Positions 1 to 10,029 of a stretch of 64,000 nucleotides of DNA are shown here, one piece after another. The stretch comes from Intrasporangium calvum (GTDB lineage: Bacteria; Actinomycetota; Actinomycetes; Actinomycetales; Dermatophilaceae). The stretch lies in NCBI RefSeq assembly GCF_028446585.1, contig NZ_JAPFQL010000001.1, positions 62,001 through 126,000 of the forward strand, given 5' to 3'. Made by a program: the position numbers and the translations under genes. Within the stretch, counting starts at the first letter, position 1. Each line of letters begins with the position of its first letter. The notes under the pieces are model-generated. The model saw nothing but the letters and a program-made list of their open reading frames with translations, searched no databases and was not told the DNA's origin.

Positions 1-1868
1 TTGACCCACACGTCGGCCGTGCCGACGACCACCACACCGGGGTCTCCCCCACGGCTGCGTCTGGCCATGGCGCGATTCGGGACCGTGGCCTCGGCCAGAT
101 CCTCGGTGGCGCCCTCGACGCCGCCCATCGATGCGACGACCTTGCCCACGACGTGCTGGGCCGAGACATGTCCCTCGCCGACCGCGGCGTAGAGCGCCTC
201 GATGTCCTGGTAGCGCAGGTCGGTCGCGACCGCCGTCATCGACTCGTGGCTCATCAGGCGCTGCAGCGGGAGGTTCTGCTTGCGCAGGGCCTTGGCGATG
301 CTCTCCTTCCCCGCGTCGATGGCCTCCTCGCGACGCTCCTTGGAGAACCACGCCTTGATCTTGTTGCGCGCCCGGGCGCTCTTGACGAAGCCCAGCCAGT
401 CGCGGCTCGGTCCGGCCCCGTCGGCCTTGGACGTGAGGACCTCCACGACGTCGCCGTTCTCGAGCGTCGACTCGAGCGGTACGAGGCGGCCGTTGACGCG
501 CGCACCGATGCAGTGGTGCCCCACCTCGGTGTGGACGGCGTAGGCGAAGTCCACCGGGGTGCCACCCACCGGCAGCGCCACGACCGAACCCTTGGGCGTG
601 AAGACGTAGACCTCGCTCGAGCCCATCTCGAACCGCAGCGCGTCGAGGAACTCGCCGGGGTCCTCGGTCTCTCGCTGCCAGTCGAGCAGCTGGCGCAGCC
701 AGGCCATGTCGTTCTGCGGCGCACCCTCGCCGGGTCGGGCGCCGCCCCCGACCGTCTGGTCCTTGTACTTCCAGTGCGCCGCCACGCCGTACTCGGCCCG
801 CCGGTGCATGGTGTGGGTCCGGATCTGGATCTCGACCGGCTTCCCCTGCGGACCGATGACCGTCGTGTGCAGCGACTGGTACATGTTGAACTTCGGCATC
901 GCGATGTAGTCCTTGAACCGGCCGGGGACCGGGTTCCACCTCGCGTGCAGGGCGCCGAGGGCCGCGTAGCAGTCGCGCACCGTGTCGACGAGGACGCGGA
1001 CCGCGACGAGGTCGTAGATGTCCTCGAAGTCGCGGCCGCGGACGATCATCTTCTGGTAGACGGAGTAGTAGTGCTTGGGGCGGCCGGTGACGACCGCCTT
1101 GATCTTCGCCGCCGTGAGGTCCTCGGTGACCTGGGCCCGCACCCCCGCGAGGTACTCCTCACGGGCGGGAGCCCGCTCGGCGACGAGGCGCACGATCTCG
1201 TCGTAGACCTTGGGGTAGAGCGTCGCGAAGGAGAGGTCCTCGAGCTCCCACTTGATGGTGTTCATGCCGAGCCGGTGCGCGAGCGGCGCGTAGATCTCGA
1301 GCGTCTCGTTGGCCTTGCGTTTGGCCGACTCGGCGCTGACGTAGCGCCAGGTCCGAGCGTTGTGCAGGCGATCGGCAAGCTTGATGACGAGGACGCGGAT
1401 GTCCCTCGCCATGGCGATGACCATCTTGCGCACGGTCTCGGCCTGCGCGGCCTCGCCGTAGGTGACCTTGTCGAGCTTCGTCACGCCGTCGACGAGCATC
1501 GCGATCTCGTCGCCGAAGTCCTTGCGCAGATCCTCGAGGCGGTACGACGTGTCCTCGACGGTGTCGTGCAGGAGCGCGGCTGCCAGCGTCGGTGGCGTCA
1601 TCCCGAGCTCGGCGAGGATGGTCGTGACGGCCAGTGGATGCGTGATGTAGGCGTCGCCGCTCTTGCGCATCTGGCCCTCGTGGGCGCGCTCGGCGACCGC
1701 GTAGGCCCGCTCGATGACCGAGAGATCAGCCTTGGGGTGGTTCTGCCGGACGGCCGTCATGAGCGGCTCGAGGACGGGGTTGCCGGACGGTCGGCTCGCC
1801 CCGAACCGGGCAAAGCGAGCCCGCACCCGCGACGGGGCGCTCAGCTCGCTCCGGACCTCCTCGCTCAT
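1..1868 (-). CDS. rel: Bifunctional (p)ppGpp synthetase/hydrolase Rel, C-terminus outside window
   Basis: Makes and degrades the stringent-response alarmone (p)ppGpp. The visible 622 codons contain, in order, an HD hydrolase domain (HPLAVTTIL and LLHDTVEDT, about residues 75-110), the synthetase domain with the RFKDYIA motif (the RxKD form typical of bifunctional Rel) followed by YQSLHTTV, and a TGS domain starting EVYVFTPKG. The frame stays open to position 1, so the helical and ACT domains lie outside the window. ATG at 1866-1868 begins MSEEVRSEL. It sits 27 bases after the apt stop, on the same strand, as in mycobacteria (relA next to apt). Family assignment is secure; the missing end cannot be assessed. 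Confidence 0.96.
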   Translation of the reverse strand, partial: MSEEVRSELSAPSRVRARFARFGASRPSGNPVLEPLMTAVRQNHPKADLSVIERAYAVAERAHEGQMRKSGDAYITHPLAVTTILAELGMTPPTLAAALLHDTVEDTSYRLEDLRKDFGDEIAMLVDGVTKLDKVTYGEAAQAETVRKMVIAMARDIRVLVIKLADRLHNARTWRYVSAESAKRKANETLEIYAPLAHRLGMNTIKWELEDLSFATLYPKVYDEIVRLVAERAPAREEYLAGVRAQVTEDLTAAKIKAVVTGRPKHYYSVYQKMIVRGRDFEDIYDLVAVRVLVDTVRDCYAALGALHARWNPVPGRFKDYIAMPKFNMYQSLHTTVIGPQGKPVEIQIRTHTMHRRAEYGVAAHWKYKDQTVGGGARPGEGAPQNDMAWLRQLLDWQRETEDPGEFLDALRFEMGSSEVYVFTPKGSVVALPVGGTPVDFAYAVHTEVGHHCIGARVNGRLVPLESTLENGDVVEVLTSKADGAGPSRDWLGFVKSARARNKIKAWFSKERREEAIDAGKESIAKALRKQNLPLQRLMSHESMTAVATDLRYQDIEALYAAVGEGHVSAQHVVGKVVASMGGVEGATEDLAEATVPNRAMARRSRGGDPGVVVVGTADVWV

Positions 1869-1895
1869 GAACTGAGTCTAGGGGGCCGTGGCAAA

Positions 1896-2453
1896 TCAGA
1901 CCGTGAGGATGGCGTTGACGTCCCGGTCGCCGAGACGCTCCCGGCCACCGAGGAAGGACAGCTCGAGCACGACCTCGATGGCCGTGACCTCGGCGCCGGC
2001 CCGCTCGACGAGTGCGGCGGTCGCCTCTGCCGTCCCGCCGGTCGCCAGGACGTCGTCGATGACGAGGACCCGCTGGCCCGGCTCGAAGGCGTCGGTGTGC
2101 ACCTCGATCTCGGCGTGGCCGTACTCGAGGGCGTAGGACTCCTTGAGCGTCTGGCCGGGCAGCTTGCCGGCCTTGCGGATCGGGACCATACCGAGGCCGA
2201 GCTCATAGGCGACCGCGGCCCCGAGGATGAAGCCGCGGGCCTCGATCCCGACGACGACGTCGACCCGACCGGCGTAGCGCCGCGCGATGTCGAGGACGAG
2301 CGTCCGCATGGCAGGGCCATCGGCGATGAGCGGCGTGAAGTCCTTGAACACCACGCCCGGCTTGGGGAAGTCCGGGATGTCGCGCAGGTGGGTTCGGACG
2401 ATCTCCGCGACGTCCGCCTGCGCGCCGTCCGCCGGGCTCCCTACCGCCGTCAT
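1896..2453 (-). CDS. apt: Adenine phosphoribosyltransferase
   Basis: Salvages adenine to AMP using PRPP, in the cytoplasm. The 185-residue protein has FPKPGVVFKDFTPL near residue 30, the IEARGFILGAAVAYELG segment, and the PRPP-binding loop VLVIDDVLATGGTA around residue 125. The start ATG (2451-2453) overlaps the secF stop by 4 bases (ATGA), which fixes it and implies translational coupling. Length is normal for the family. Between secF and rel on the same strand, the usual actinobacterial order. Confidence 0.95.
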   Translation of the reverse strand: MTAVGSPADGAQADVAEIVRTHLRDIPDFPKPGVVFKDFTPLIADGPAMRTLVLDIARRYAGRVDVVVGIEARGFILGAAVAYELGLGMVPIRKAGKLPGQTLKESYALEYGHAEIEVHTDAFEPGQRVLVIDDVLATGGTAEATAALVERAGAEVTAIEVVLELSFLGGRERLGDRDVNAILTV

Positions 2454-3619
2454 CTCTTCGACTTCGGCGCGCGGCGGGGCTGGTTGCGGGGCCCGGACTG
2501 GGCGTACTTGTGCACGGGCCGCGCGGCTCCGACACCGGCCACATCGGCGCCGTTGCCCGGCTCCCCCGTCAGGTCGGCACCGACTCCGACCGGCTCGCCT
2601 GTCGCGCCGGCTGCTGCAGGAGTGCGCTCGTCCCAGCTCGGCTGCTTCGCTCCGTGACGGGCGACGTAGCGGTCCAGGTCGACGACGGCCTGCTCCTTGC
2701 GGCGCAGGTGCACGAGCAGCGGGGTGGCGATGAAGATCGACGAGTAGGCGCCGACGGCGATGCCGATGAAGAGCGCCAGGGACAGGTCGAGCAGGGTGCC
2801 CGGGCCGAGCATGGTGAAGCCGACGAAGAGGATCGCCGCGATCGGCAGGAGCGCCACGACCGTCGTGTTGATCGACCGGACGAGGGTCTGGTTGACGGCG
2901 AGGTTGGCGGCCTGGGCGTAGGTCATCCGCTTCGTGCGGAACGCCTCCGCGGTGTTCTCGCGCACCTTGTCGAAGACGACCACCGTGTCGTAGAGCGAGT
3001 ACCCGAGGATGGTCAGGAAGCCGATCATCGACGACGGGGTGATCTCGAAGCCGAAGAGCGAGTAGATGCCGACGGTGATGATCAGGTCGTGCAGCAGGGC
3101 CGCGAGTCCCGCGACGGCCATCTTCCACGTGCGGAAGTAGAGCGCCATGACGATGGTGACCAGGACCAGGAAGACGATGAGTCCGCGGATGGCCTGCTCG
3201 CTGACGGCGGCGCCCCAGCTCGGACCGATGAGCGTCGAGCTGATGCTGTCGCGGCTCACGCCGAAGCGCTCGGCCAACGACGTGCGGGCGGCGTCGGTCT
3301 TGTCCTGGGCGGTCTCGGTCTGCACCCGGACGGTGTTGCCGCCGACCACGGTCGTGGTGACCGTGCCGGGGATGCCGGCCTCGCTGACCGCCTCCTGCGC
3401 CTTGGCCTCATAGTCCTGGGTGCTGGAGACGCCGAGCACCCGGAACTCCATGCCGCCACGGAACTCGATGCCGAAGTTGAGCCCCTTGAGGGCGATCCCG
3501 GACAGCGCGATGGCAATGAGGACCGCGGAGAAGGCGTACCAGACCTTGCGGCGCTGGACGAAGCCGATGGAACGGCGGCCGGTGTAGAGGTCGTTGCCAA
3601 ACTGGGCGAAGTTGATCAT
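2450..3619 (-). CDS. secF: Protein translocase subunit SecF
   Basis: Membrane subunit of the SecDF complex that uses the proton gradient to pull exported proteins through SecYEG. 389 residues starting MINFAQFGNDLY. A first membrane segment lies near residues 30-50, followed by the conserved GIEFRGGMEFRV region, an external domain, and then five membrane helices including SMIGFLTILGYSLYDTVVVFDKVREN, the family signature. The C-terminus is a Pro/Ala-rich and basic cytoplasmic tail. The start overlaps the secD stop by 4 bases, and a longer upstream reading is rejected for that reason. Confidence 0.95.
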   Translation of the reverse strand: MINFAQFGNDLYTGRRSIGFVQRRKVWYAFSAVLIAIALSGIALKGLNFGIEFRGGMEFRVLGVSSTQDYEAKAQEAVSEAGIPGTVTTTVVGGNTVRVQTETAQDKTDAARTSLAERFGVSRDSISSTLIGPSWGAAVSEQAIRGLIVFLVLVTIVMALYFRTWKMAVAGLAALLHDLIITVGIYSLFGFEITPSSMIGFLTILGYSLYDTVVVFDKVRENTAEAFRTKRMTYAQAANLAVNQTLVRSINTTVVALLPIAAILFVGFTMLGPGTLLDLSLALFIGIAVGAYSSIFIATPLLVHLRRKEQAVVDLDRYVARHGAKQPSWDERTPAAAGATGEPVGVGADLTGEPGNGADVAGVGAARPVHKYAQSGPRNQPRRAPKSKR

Positions 3620-5493
3620 GCCTGGGCCTTCCCCTCGGCGAGACGGGTGGCGGTGCGAGTCGCAGGTGTCGCCCCGGCCGGCCGGAACTGGCCGCGACCG
3701 CGGTAGCGCGGCGCCTCCTTGGCCCCGAGCCGCTCCGGGTCGAGTCCGGACCACTTGTGGCCGTTGCCGAAGAACTCCGTCCGGGCGAGCAGCTGGACCA
3801 TCGGGTGCGTGAAGAGCATGACGACCGCGAGGTCGATGAGCGTCGTCAGACCCAAGGTGAAGGCGAAGCCGCGGACGTTCGCAGAGGCGAGCAGGTAGAG
3901 CACGACCGCTGCGAGCAGGTTGACCGTGTCCGCGGCGATGATCGTGCGGCGCGCCCGCTTCCAGCCGGTCTCGACGGCGGCGACGAGCGGTCGTCCTTCG
4001 CGGACCTCGTCGCGGATCCGTTCGAAGTAGACGATGAAGCTGTCGGCCGTGATGCCGATGGCCACGATGACGCCGGTGACGCCCGCCATGGTGAGGCGGA
4101 AACCGTGCGTCGTGCCGAGGACGACGAGTGCGAGGTAGGTCAGCACCGCCGCGACGACGAGCGAGAAGACGGTGACCATGCCGAGTGCGCGGTACTGGAA
4201 CATCGAGTAGACGACGACGAGGATGAGGCCGATCAGGCCGGCGAGCAGGCCGAGGCGCAGCTGCTCCTCGCCGAGCTGCGGCGTGATGGTGTCGTTGGTC
4301 TGGAGCGCGAACGACATCGGTAGGGCACCGAACTTCAGCTGCTCGGCGAGCCGCTGGGCGGAGTCGAGCGTGAACGACCCCGTGATCGAGGCGCGACCGT
4401 CGGTGATGACGGCCTTGGCCTGCGGGGCCGTGATCACCCGCTTGTCGAGCACCACGGCGAACTGGTCGAGCGGAGGCTGGCTCTGCAGCCCGACGAGGCG
4501 CTTGGTCACCTCGGCGAACTTCGTGCGACCCGCGTCCTTGAAGGAGAGGCGGACCTCGACGATGGAGGTCGGCTGGCCGGTCGGCCCGGGCTGGTAGCCG
4601 CTCGTCGCGTCGCCGATCTCGCTGCCGTCGATCTCGACCGGGCCGAGGACGTACTTGGTGACGCCGTCCTCGCCACAGGTGGCCATCGGCGCGTCCTTGA
4701 GGTCCGAGGCCTTGTCGACGGCACCCGGCGCCAGGCAGTTGAGCGCCATGTACTCCTTGGCCACGGTGGCAGCGGCCTTGTCGGCCTTGTCCTGCTCCCA
4801 GCCCAGGGTGAGGAGCCCCTGGACGGTCTGCGCGGCAACGGCGGCCTCGAGCTCGGCGTCGGTCGGCGCGGCGGGCGTCTCGGTGGCCGGAGCGTTGGTC
4901 GTCGCCGTCCCGGACGGGGTCGCCGACGTCGTGGGCGCCGTGGTCGCGGCGACCAGGGCCTCGGGGACGATCCCGCTGGCGGCCGTCGTGCTGGCGGAGG
5001 GGGCGGGCGTGCCCGTGGTCGTGCCCGTCACGGCGCCCGTCGTGGTCGCGGTCCCGGACGGCGTTGCCTCAGGGGTGGCCTGCGGCGTGCCCCGCTCGAA
5101 GTCCTGGAGGAAGACGGGGCGGAAGCGCAGCTGCGACGGCTTGCGGATCGCGTCGAGCTGCTCCTCGGACGGGGTGCCGGGGATGGCGACGACGATGTTC
5201 TTGCCGCCCTGCGTGGAGATCTCGCTCTCGGCGACGCCGTTGGCGTCGATGCGCTGGCGGATGATCTCGACGGCGCGGTCGAGCTGGCCGGGGTTGACGG
5301 CGGAGCCGTCCTCGATGACGGGAGCGAGCACCATCTCGGTGCCGCCCTCGAGGTCGAGGCCGAGACGCGGCGTCAGCTGTCCGCCGCCCCACTGGAACAG
5401 CCCGCCGGCGAGTGCCGCGAGGCCGATCGTCAGCGCGAGCAGGACGCCGAGGCTCCTGAGGGCCGCCTTCTTCGTGGTGATGCTACGAGCCAC
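3616..5493 (-). CDS. secD: Protein translocase subunit SecD
   Basis: Partner of SecF in the SecDF translocation motor. 625 residues. There is an N-terminal membrane helix (about 13-33), then LGLDLEGGTEMVL, the conserved first external motif. A low-complexity Ala/Thr/Pro stretch of about 80 residues (roughly 135-215) interrupts the external domain; such linkers are common in actinobacterial SecD. Membrane helices from about residue 405 include GVTGVIVAIGITADSFIVYFERIRDE. It overlaps secF by 4 bases and follows yajC closely, so yajC-secD-secF-apt-rel is probably one transcript. Confidence 0.95.
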   Translation of the reverse strand: MARSITTKKAALRSLGVLLALTIGLAALAGGLFQWGGGQLTPRLGLDLEGGTEMVLAPVIEDGSAVNPGQLDRAVEIIRQRIDANGVAESEISTQGGKNIVVAIPGTPSEEQLDAIRKPSQLRFRPVFLQDFERGTPQATPEATPSGTATTTGAVTGTTTGTPAPSASTTAASGIVPEALVAATTAPTTSATPSGTATTNAPATETPAAPTDAELEAAVAAQTVQGLLTLGWEQDKADKAAATVAKEYMALNCLAPGAVDKASDLKDAPMATCGEDGVTKYVLGPVEIDGSEIGDATSGYQPGPTGQPTSIVEVRLSFKDAGRTKFAEVTKRLVGLQSQPPLDQFAVVLDKRVITAPQAKAVITDGRASITGSFTLDSAQRLAEQLKFGALPMSFALQTNDTITPQLGEEQLRLGLLAGLIGLILVVVYSMFQYRALGMVTVFSLVVAAVLTYLALVVLGTTHGFRLTMAGVTGVIVAIGITADSFIVYFERIRDEVREGRPLVAAVETGWKRARRTIIAADTVNLLAAVVLYLLASANVRGFAFTLGLTTLIDLAVVMLFTHPMVQLLARTEFFGNGHKWSGLDPERLGAKEAPRYRGRGQFRPAGATPATRTATRLAEGKAQA

Positions 5494-5502
5494 TGGGCGG
5501 CC

Positions 5503-5826
5503 TCACTGACCGGACTGGGGCGCGTCGTCCGACGGCGTCCGGTTGGGGGGCGGTGCCGTCACGTCGGCCTGCTTCATCGCCACGGCCCTGCGGTCGAAGC
5601 GGATGATCAGGCCCTCGGCCACCTCGAGGTGGGCGCTGATGTCGTCGAGGTGTCGGATCGTCCCGAAGATGCCCGACGAGGTGACGACCTGGTCACCGAC
5701 GTTGAGGGAGGAGTTGAACTGGCGCATCTGCTTGGTGCGCCGGTTGGCACTCCAGAACATCCAGCCGAGCAGCATCAGCGGCAGGGCCAGGATGATCAGC
5801 GAGGAGGCCCCGTTGCCGGTATCCAT
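5503..5826 (-). CDS. yajC: Preprotein translocase subunit YajC
   Basis: Small membrane accessory of SecDF. 107 residues from MDTGNGASSLI, with one N-terminal membrane helix (LIILALPLMLLGWMFW) and then the family core QMRQFNSSLNVGDQVVTSSGIFGTIRHLDD and IIRFDRRAVA. The ATG at 5824-5826 is chosen because it places the helix at the extreme N-terminus as in other YajC proteins; a longer reading would add about 60 residues of Arg/Pro-rich sequence. First gene of the yajC-secDF group. Confidence 0.93.
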   Translation of the reverse strand: MDTGNGASSLIILALPLMLLGWMFWSANRRTKQMRQFNSSLNVGDQVVTSSGIFGTIRHLDDISAHLEVAEGLIIRFDRRAVAMKQADVTAPPPNRTPSDDAPQSGQ

Positions 5827-5975
5827 ATCAGGCTCAATCCTTCGAATTCTCGTTCCGGGCGTCACGCAGCCCAGCGGGTGGTGGGCTCCACGTCGAACGT
5901 CCGGGGGCACCGGATGGTGCCGCGGCGACGGCGGAGGCGCCCGCTGGAGTCTACGTCCGGCGTGCGGGTTTGTCA

Positions 5976-6010
5976 GACCGAGAGGAGGCCGTATGCCGCT
6001 GGGCTCGGTC
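5976..6010. repeat. Dispersed GTATGCCGCTG hairpin element, copy 1
   Basis: Core GTATGCCGCTG at 5991-6001 is enclosed by a 7-base outer stem, GACCGAG (5976-5982) with CTCGGTC (6004-6010). It lies after the ruvB stop and before yajC, both on the minus strand, so it could end ruvB transcription. There is no T-tract. One of about 15 related copies in the window. Confidence 0.75.
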
Positions 6011-6036
6011 ACGTTTTGGCCGCGGTCGCGCGGTGG

Positions 6037-7140
6037 TCACGTCTCGAACCGTCCCCCGGCCCCTTCCTCCAGCGGGAGGGTGGCCGCCCAGAGTCCCTGG
6101 GCGTCGAGCGGCGGCGTCAGTCCGAGGTGCTCCCAGGCCAGTGCCGAGGCGGCCCGGCCGCGCGGCGTGCGCACCATGAAGCCCTCGCGGACGAGGAACG
6201 GCTCGGCGACCGTCTCGACGGTGTCGGGCTCCTCCCCCACGGCGACGGCGAGCGTCGACAGCCCGACGGGGCCGCCGCTGAACCGCCGGCAGAGGGCGTC
6301 GAGGACGGCGCGGTCGAGCCGGTCGAGACCGCGCTCGTCGACGTCGAAGAGCTCCAGCGCCTGCCGGGCAGCGCTCTGGGTGACGCGGTCCTCGCCGTGC
6401 ACCTGGGCCCAGTCGCGCACGCGGCGCAGGAGCCGGTTGGCGATCCGAGGTGTCCCCCGGGACCGCACCGAGATCTCGACGATGCCGTCCTCGTCGGCCT
6501 CCAGGCCGAGGAGGCGGGCCGAGCGGTGCAGGATCGTCACGAGGTCGCTCGGGTCGTAGAAGTCGAGGTGGCCGGTGAACCCGAACCGGTCCCGCAGCGG
6601 CGCCGGCAGCAGTCCCGCACGCGTCGTGGCGCCCACGACGGTGAACGGGGGCAGCTCCAGGGGGATCGCCGTGGCGCCGGGTCCCTTGCCGATGATGACG
6701 TCGACCCGGAAGTCCTCCATCGCCAGGTAGAGCATCTCCTCGGCCGCGCGCGACATGCGGTGGATCTCGTCGAGGAAGAGCACTTCCCCCTCGGCCAGCG
6801 AGGACAGGATCGAGGCGAGGTCGCCGGCGTGCTGGATCGCTGGTCCGGACGTGATCCGGATCGGCTGCTCCAGCTCGCTCGCCACGATCATCGCGAGCGT
6901 CGTCTTGCCCAGGCCCGGGGGTCCGGACAGCAGCACGTGGTCGGGGGGCGTGCCGCGGCGCCGGGCCGCCTTGAGAACGAGGCCGAGCTGGTCGCGCACC
7001 CGGGTCTGCCCGGGGAAGTCGTCGAGCCGCCGCGGCCGCAGCGCGGCCTCCACCTGCCGGTCGTCGGCGTCGCTGCGAGCGTCCACGATGCGCGCGGTGG
7101 CGTCGTAGGACTGGTCCCACTCCTGCTCGTCGATGCTCAT
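6037..7140 (-). CDS. ruvB: Holliday junction branch migration ATPase RuvB
   Basis: Hexameric AAA+ motor that drives Holliday junction migration together with RuvA. 367 residues. Walker [10 protein letters not shown] (about residues 73-81), Walker [10 protein letters not shown], sensor 1 GATTRAGLL, arginine-finger region APLRDRFGF, and the C-terminal winged helix with [13 protein letters not shown]. The C-terminus is complete. Its start overlaps the ruvA stop by 4 bases, giving the standard ruvC-ruvA-ruvB operon. Confidence 0.97.
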   Translation of the reverse strand: MSIDEQEWDQSYDATARIVDARSDADDRQVEAALRPRRLDDFPGQTRVRDQLGLVLKAARRRGTPPDHVLLSGPPGLGKTTLAMIVASELEQPIRITSGPAIQHAGDLASILSSLAEGEVLFLDEIHRMSRAAEEMLYLAMEDFRVDVIIGKGPGATAIPLELPPFTVVGATTRAGLLPAPLRDRFGFTGHLDFYDPSDLVTILHRSARLLGLEADEDGIVEISVRSRGTPRIANRLLRRVRDWAQVHGEDRVTQSAARQALELFDVDERGLDRLDRAVLDALCRRFSGGPVGLSTLAVAVGEEPDTVETVAEPFLVREGFMVRTPRGRAASALAWEHLGLTPPLDAQGLWAATLPLEEGAGGRFET

Positions 7141-7742
7141 CGGCCGAGCTCTCGCAGGGCAGCCCGGAGCATCGCTGAGACGCTGGCGCCGTCGGCGGCC
7201 TGGGGTGCGACGCGGTCGATCGCGTCATCGGCCTGCCGGGCCGTCCAACCGAGGCCGACGAGGGCCTCGCGGACCTGCTCGCGCCAGTCGTCGCTCCCGC
7301 TCCGCTGCGGCGTGACGCCCGCCGACTCCCCCGACCCACCGAGGACGCCGAGCTTGTCGCGCAGCTCGAGGACGAGCCGCTCAGCGCCCTTCTTGCCGAT
7401 GCCGGGCACCTTGGTCAAGGCCGCGATGTCCCCCGACCCGAGCGCGCGGCGCACGGACGTCGGGTCGTGCACGGCCAGCAGAGCCAGGGCGAGCCGCGGC
7501 CCGACGCCGGACACCGTCTGCACCGTCTCGAAGACGTGCTTCTCGTCCTCCGTGGCGAAGCCGTAGAGGGTCAGGGAGTCCTCGCGCACGACGAGGCTCG
7601 TCGCGAGGTCGGTGGGCTGCCCGGCGCGGACCGACGCCGCGGTGGCAGGGGTGGTGTGGACGAGCATGCCGACCCCGCCCACCGCGAGGACGACGGAGTC
7701 GAGGCCGGCCTTGAGGACGGTTCCGGACAGGGAGGCGATCAT
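7137..7742 (-). CDS. ruvA: Holliday junction DNA-binding protein RuvA
   Basis: Tetramer that holds the Holliday junction open for RuvB. 201 residues beginning [10 protein letters not shown]. An N-terminal OB-fold (about 1-65) is followed by helix-hairpin-helix motifs ([13 protein letters not shown] and [16 protein letters not shown]) and a small C-terminal three-helix domain that contacts RuvB. The start overlaps the ruvC stop by 4 bases, and the stop overlaps the ruvB start, so both ends are fixed by coupling. Confidence 0.96.
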   Translation of the reverse strand: MIASLSGTVLKAGLDSVVLAVGGVGMLVHTTPATAASVRAGQPTDLATSLVVREDSLTLYGFATEDEKHVFETVQTVSGVGPRLALALLAVHDPTSVRRALGSGDIAALTKVPGIGKKGAERLVLELRDKLGVLGGSGESAGVTPQRSGSDDWREQVREALVGLGWTARQADDAIDRVAPQAADGASVSAMLRAALRELGR

Positions 7743-8305
7743 CGGCGGGCTGCTCCAGCGGTCGTGGGTCGGCGATGGCGAGTGGGCGTGGTCCGGGCCT
7801 GGGCCGCTGCGGCCTCGGCGAACCTGCTCTGGGTGCCGCCCCGCCACACGTGACAGATGGCGAGGGCCAGGGCGTCGGCGGCGTCGGCGGGCTTGGGCGC
7901 CTGGTCGAGGCCGAGCAGCCGGGTCACCATCGCGGTGACCTGCCGCTTGTCGGCCCGCCCGCTGCCGCTGACCGCGGCCTTGACCTCCGTCGGCGTGTGC
8001 AGGGCGACCGGCAGGCTCCGTCGCTCGGCGAGCATCATGACGATCCCGGTGCACTGCGCCGTGCCCATCACGGTGGAGACGTTGGTGTCGGCGAAGACCC
8101 GCTCGATGGCGACGGCCTCGGGCCGGGTCCGCTCGAACCACTCGCGCAGCTCGTCCTCCAGGGCGACCAGCCGCCGCGGTGTGGGATCGGTCGACGGCGT
8201 CCGGATCACCCCGACCTCGACGAGCGAGAGCCGCCGGCCGGGCAGCCCGTCAACGACGCCGACACCGCACCGGGTGAGGCCGGGGTCCACCGCGAGGACG
8301 CGCAC
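7739..8305 (-). CDS. ruvC: Crossover junction endodeoxyribonuclease RuvC
   Basis: Cuts Holliday junctions. 188 residues starting with GTG (8303-8305), preceded by GGAGG at a good distance; an upstream in-frame ATG would add a basic, unrelated leader and is rejected. RNase H-like fold: [14 protein letters not shown] carries the first catalytic Asp, VAIERVFAD the Glu, and [15 protein letters not shown] the last acidic residues. First gene of ruvCAB. Confidence 0.95.
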   Translation of the reverse strand: MRVLAVDPGLTRCGVGVVDGLPGRRLSLVEVGVIRTPSTDPTPRRLVALEDELREWFERTRPEAVAIERVFADTNVSTVMGTAQCTGIVMMLAERRSLPVALHTPTEVKAAVSGSGRADKRQVTAMVTRLLGLDQAPKPADAADALALAICHVWRGGTQSRFAEAAAAQARTTPTRHRRPTTAGAARR

Positions 8306-8381
8306 GACCCACCTCCAGACCTGTTTCTGCTGACCGAACACGTGTTCGGCTCCACCGTAACGGCCCCCTCCCCCGGAACGG

Positions 8382-8413
8382 CGGAAGGCACGCCGCGCGC
8401 GACGTGCCTTCCG
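8382..8413 (-). terminator. Hairpin after yebC
   Basis: An 11-base perfect stem, CGGAAGGCACG (8382-8392) with CGTGCCTTCCG (8403-8413), around a 10-base GC loop. It lies 59 bases after the yebC stop in the direction of transcription and before ruvC. No clear T-tract follows, which is common for actinobacterial terminators. Confidence 0.6.
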
Positions 8414-8423
8414 GCTGGGAGCG

Positions 8424-8443
8424 AGCCAAGCGGCATACGGCAT
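8424..8443. repeat. Dispersed GTATGCCGCTG hairpin element, copy 2 (minus orientation)
   Basis: AGCGGCATAC at 8429-8438 is the reverse complement of the core. A short GCC/GGC closing stem flanks it. It sits between the yebC stop and the adjacent terminator-like hairpin. Confidence 0.6.
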
Positions 8444-8471
8444 CAGTGCTGCCGCGCCACGGGCGAGCCGG

Positions 8472-9230
8472 TCACTCCTCGTTGTCGAGCTGCTCGAGCA
8501 CGTCGTCGGGGATGTCGCCGTTGGCGTAGACGTTCTGGACGTCGTCGCTGTCCTCGAGGGCGTCGATGACGCGGATCATCTTCTTCGCCCCGTCGAGGTC
8601 GAGCGGGACCTGCAGGTTGGGCACGAACGACGCCTCGGCGGAGTCGTAGTCGATCCCGGCGTCCTGCAGCGCCGTGCGCACCGCGACGAAGTCGGTCGCC
8701 TCGGAGACGATCTCCCACGTGTCGCCGTTGTCGTTGACCTCCTCGGCGCCGGCGTCGAGGACGACCTCGAGGATGTCATCCTCGGACTTCTCGCCCTTGG
8801 GGACGATGACGACGCCCTTGCGGTTGAAGACGTAGGCCACGGAGCCCGGGTCGGCGAGCTGGCCGCCGTTGCGGGTCAGCGCGGTGCGGACCTCGGCGGC
8901 CGCGCGGTTGCGGTTGTCGGTGAGGCACTCGATGAGCAGCGCGACGCCGTTCGGGGCGTAGCCCTCGTACATGATCGTCTGGTAGTCAGACCCGCCGGCC
9001 TCAGCACCCGAGCCGCGCTTGAGGGCACGGTCGATGTTGTCGTTGGGGACCGAGGTCTTCTTGGCCTTCTGGATCGCGTCATAGAGCGTCGGGTTGCCGG
9101 CGGGGTCGCTCCCGCCCTGGCGAGCCGCCACCTCGATGTTCTTGATGAGCTTGGCGAAGAGCTTGCCGCGCTTGGCGTCCTTCGCCGCCTTCTGGTGCTT
9201 GGTGGTGGCCCATTTGGAGTGGCCGCTCAT
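8472..9230 (-). CDS. yebC: YebC/PmpR/TACO1 family protein
   Basis: Family members act in translation (helping ribosomes through proline stretches) or as DNA-binding regulators. 252 residues with the diagnostic N-terminus [25 protein letters not shown], then [24 protein letters not shown] and [19 protein letters not shown]. The acidic C-terminal part ([17 protein letters not shown]) is also typical. Full length. It lies between pdxT and ruvC, the order seen in M. tuberculosis (Rv2603c region). Confidence 0.95.
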   Translation of the reverse strand: MSGHSKWATTKHQKAAKDAKRGKLFAKLIKNIEVAARQGGSDPAGNPTLYDAIQKAKKTSVPNDNIDRALKRGSGAEAGGSDYQTIMYEGYAPNGVALLIECLTDNRNRAAAEVRTALTRNGGQLADPGSVAYVFNRKGVVIVPKGEKSEDDILEVVLDAGAEEVNDNGDTWEIVSEATDFVAVRTALQDAGIDYDSAEASFVPNLQVPLDLDGAKKMIRVIDALEDSDDVQNVYANGDIPDDVLEQLDNEE

Positions 9231-9275
9231 GCGTTCCCTCGCGTTCCGTTGCTGATGCGTTCGCCCGCTGGCCGG

Positions 9276-9875
9276 TCAGCGGCTCTGCTCGACGATCCTG
9301 ACGAACTCGGCGTGGATCCGGCGATCTTCACCGACTTCCGGGTGGAAGGACGTCGCCATGAGATTTCCCTGCCGAACCGCCACGATCCTACCGGCGGCTG
9401 CTCCGTGCCTCACCCGGGCGAGGACCTCGACCCCTTCGCCGACCTCCTCGACCCATGGTGCGCGGATGAAGACGGCGTGCACGGAGCCATCGAAACCGGC
9501 GTAGTCGAGCTCGGTCTCGAAGGAGTCGACCTGCCGGCCGAAGGCGTTGCGGCGCACGGTCATGTCGATGCCGCCCAGGGTCTCCTGGTCGGCACGCGCG
9601 TCGGCGATCCGGTCGGCGAGCATGATCATCCCCGCGCACGACCCGTAGGCCGGCATCCCGTCGGCGAGCCGCTTGCGCAGCGGCTCCTGCAGGTCGAAGG
9701 CCCGCACGAGCTTGTCCATCACCGTCGACTCGCCGCCGGGGATGACGAGGGCGTCGATCGCCTCGACCTCGTGCGGTCGGCGCACGGTGATGACGTGCGC
9801 GCCGAGGTCGGTCAGGGCGGCGACGTGCTCGCGCACGTCGCCCTGGACGGCGAGGACGCCGATGGTGACTGTCAC
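9276..9875 (-). CDS. pdxT: Pyridoxal 5'-phosphate synthase glutaminase subunit PdxT
   Basis: Releases ammonia from glutamine for PdxS. 199 residues from a GTG start (9873-9875) giving (M)[16 protein letters not shown], the family N-terminus. Class I glutaminase motifs: [12 protein letters not shown], nucleophile Cys in [11 protein letters not shown] (about residue 80), and the His/Glu pair in SFHPEVGED near the C-terminus. A GGGG run upstream serves as ribosome binding site and is part of the dispersed repeat at 9880-9900. Its partner pdxS is about 700 bases away, separated by a plus-strand gene. Confidence 0.95.
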   Translation of the reverse strand: MTVTIGVLAVQGDVREHVAALTDLGAHVITVRRPHEVEAIDALVIPGGESTVMDKLVRAFDLQEPLRKRLADGMPAYGSCAGMIMLADRIADARADQETLGGIDMTVRRNAFGRQVDSFETELDYAGFDGSVHAVFIRAPWVEEVGEGVEVLARVRHGAAAGRIVAVRQGNLMATSFHPEVGEDRRIHAEFVRIVEQSR

Positions 9876-9879
9876 AAAC

Positions 9880-9900
9880 CCCAGATCGTATGCCGCTGGG
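9880..9900. repeat. Dispersed GTATGCCGCTG element, copy 3
   Basis: Core GTATGCCGCTG at 9888-9898, with CCCAG (9880-9884) able to pair with CTGGG (9896-9900). It lies in the 154-base divergent region between pdxT and the plus-strand gene at 10030, overlapping the pdxT ribosome binding region. Confidence 0.65.
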
Positions 9901-10029
9901 CCGGGTGAGCGTGAATCCGCCCTTCCCTGCCCCGAGTGCGACGGACACCACGCATCGTCTTGGTCACGTCGCGCGCGGGCGCGGCGGTCGGGGTTGGCAC
10001 GATGGGAGCAGTCGACCAGAGGAGTACCG

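Noticed and set aside
153-2657. Very long plus-strand open frame opposite rel and apt
   Set aside because: It is the antisense shadow of conserved rel and apt genes; composition is Arg/Asp/Val-rich and matches no protein family, as usual at this GC content.
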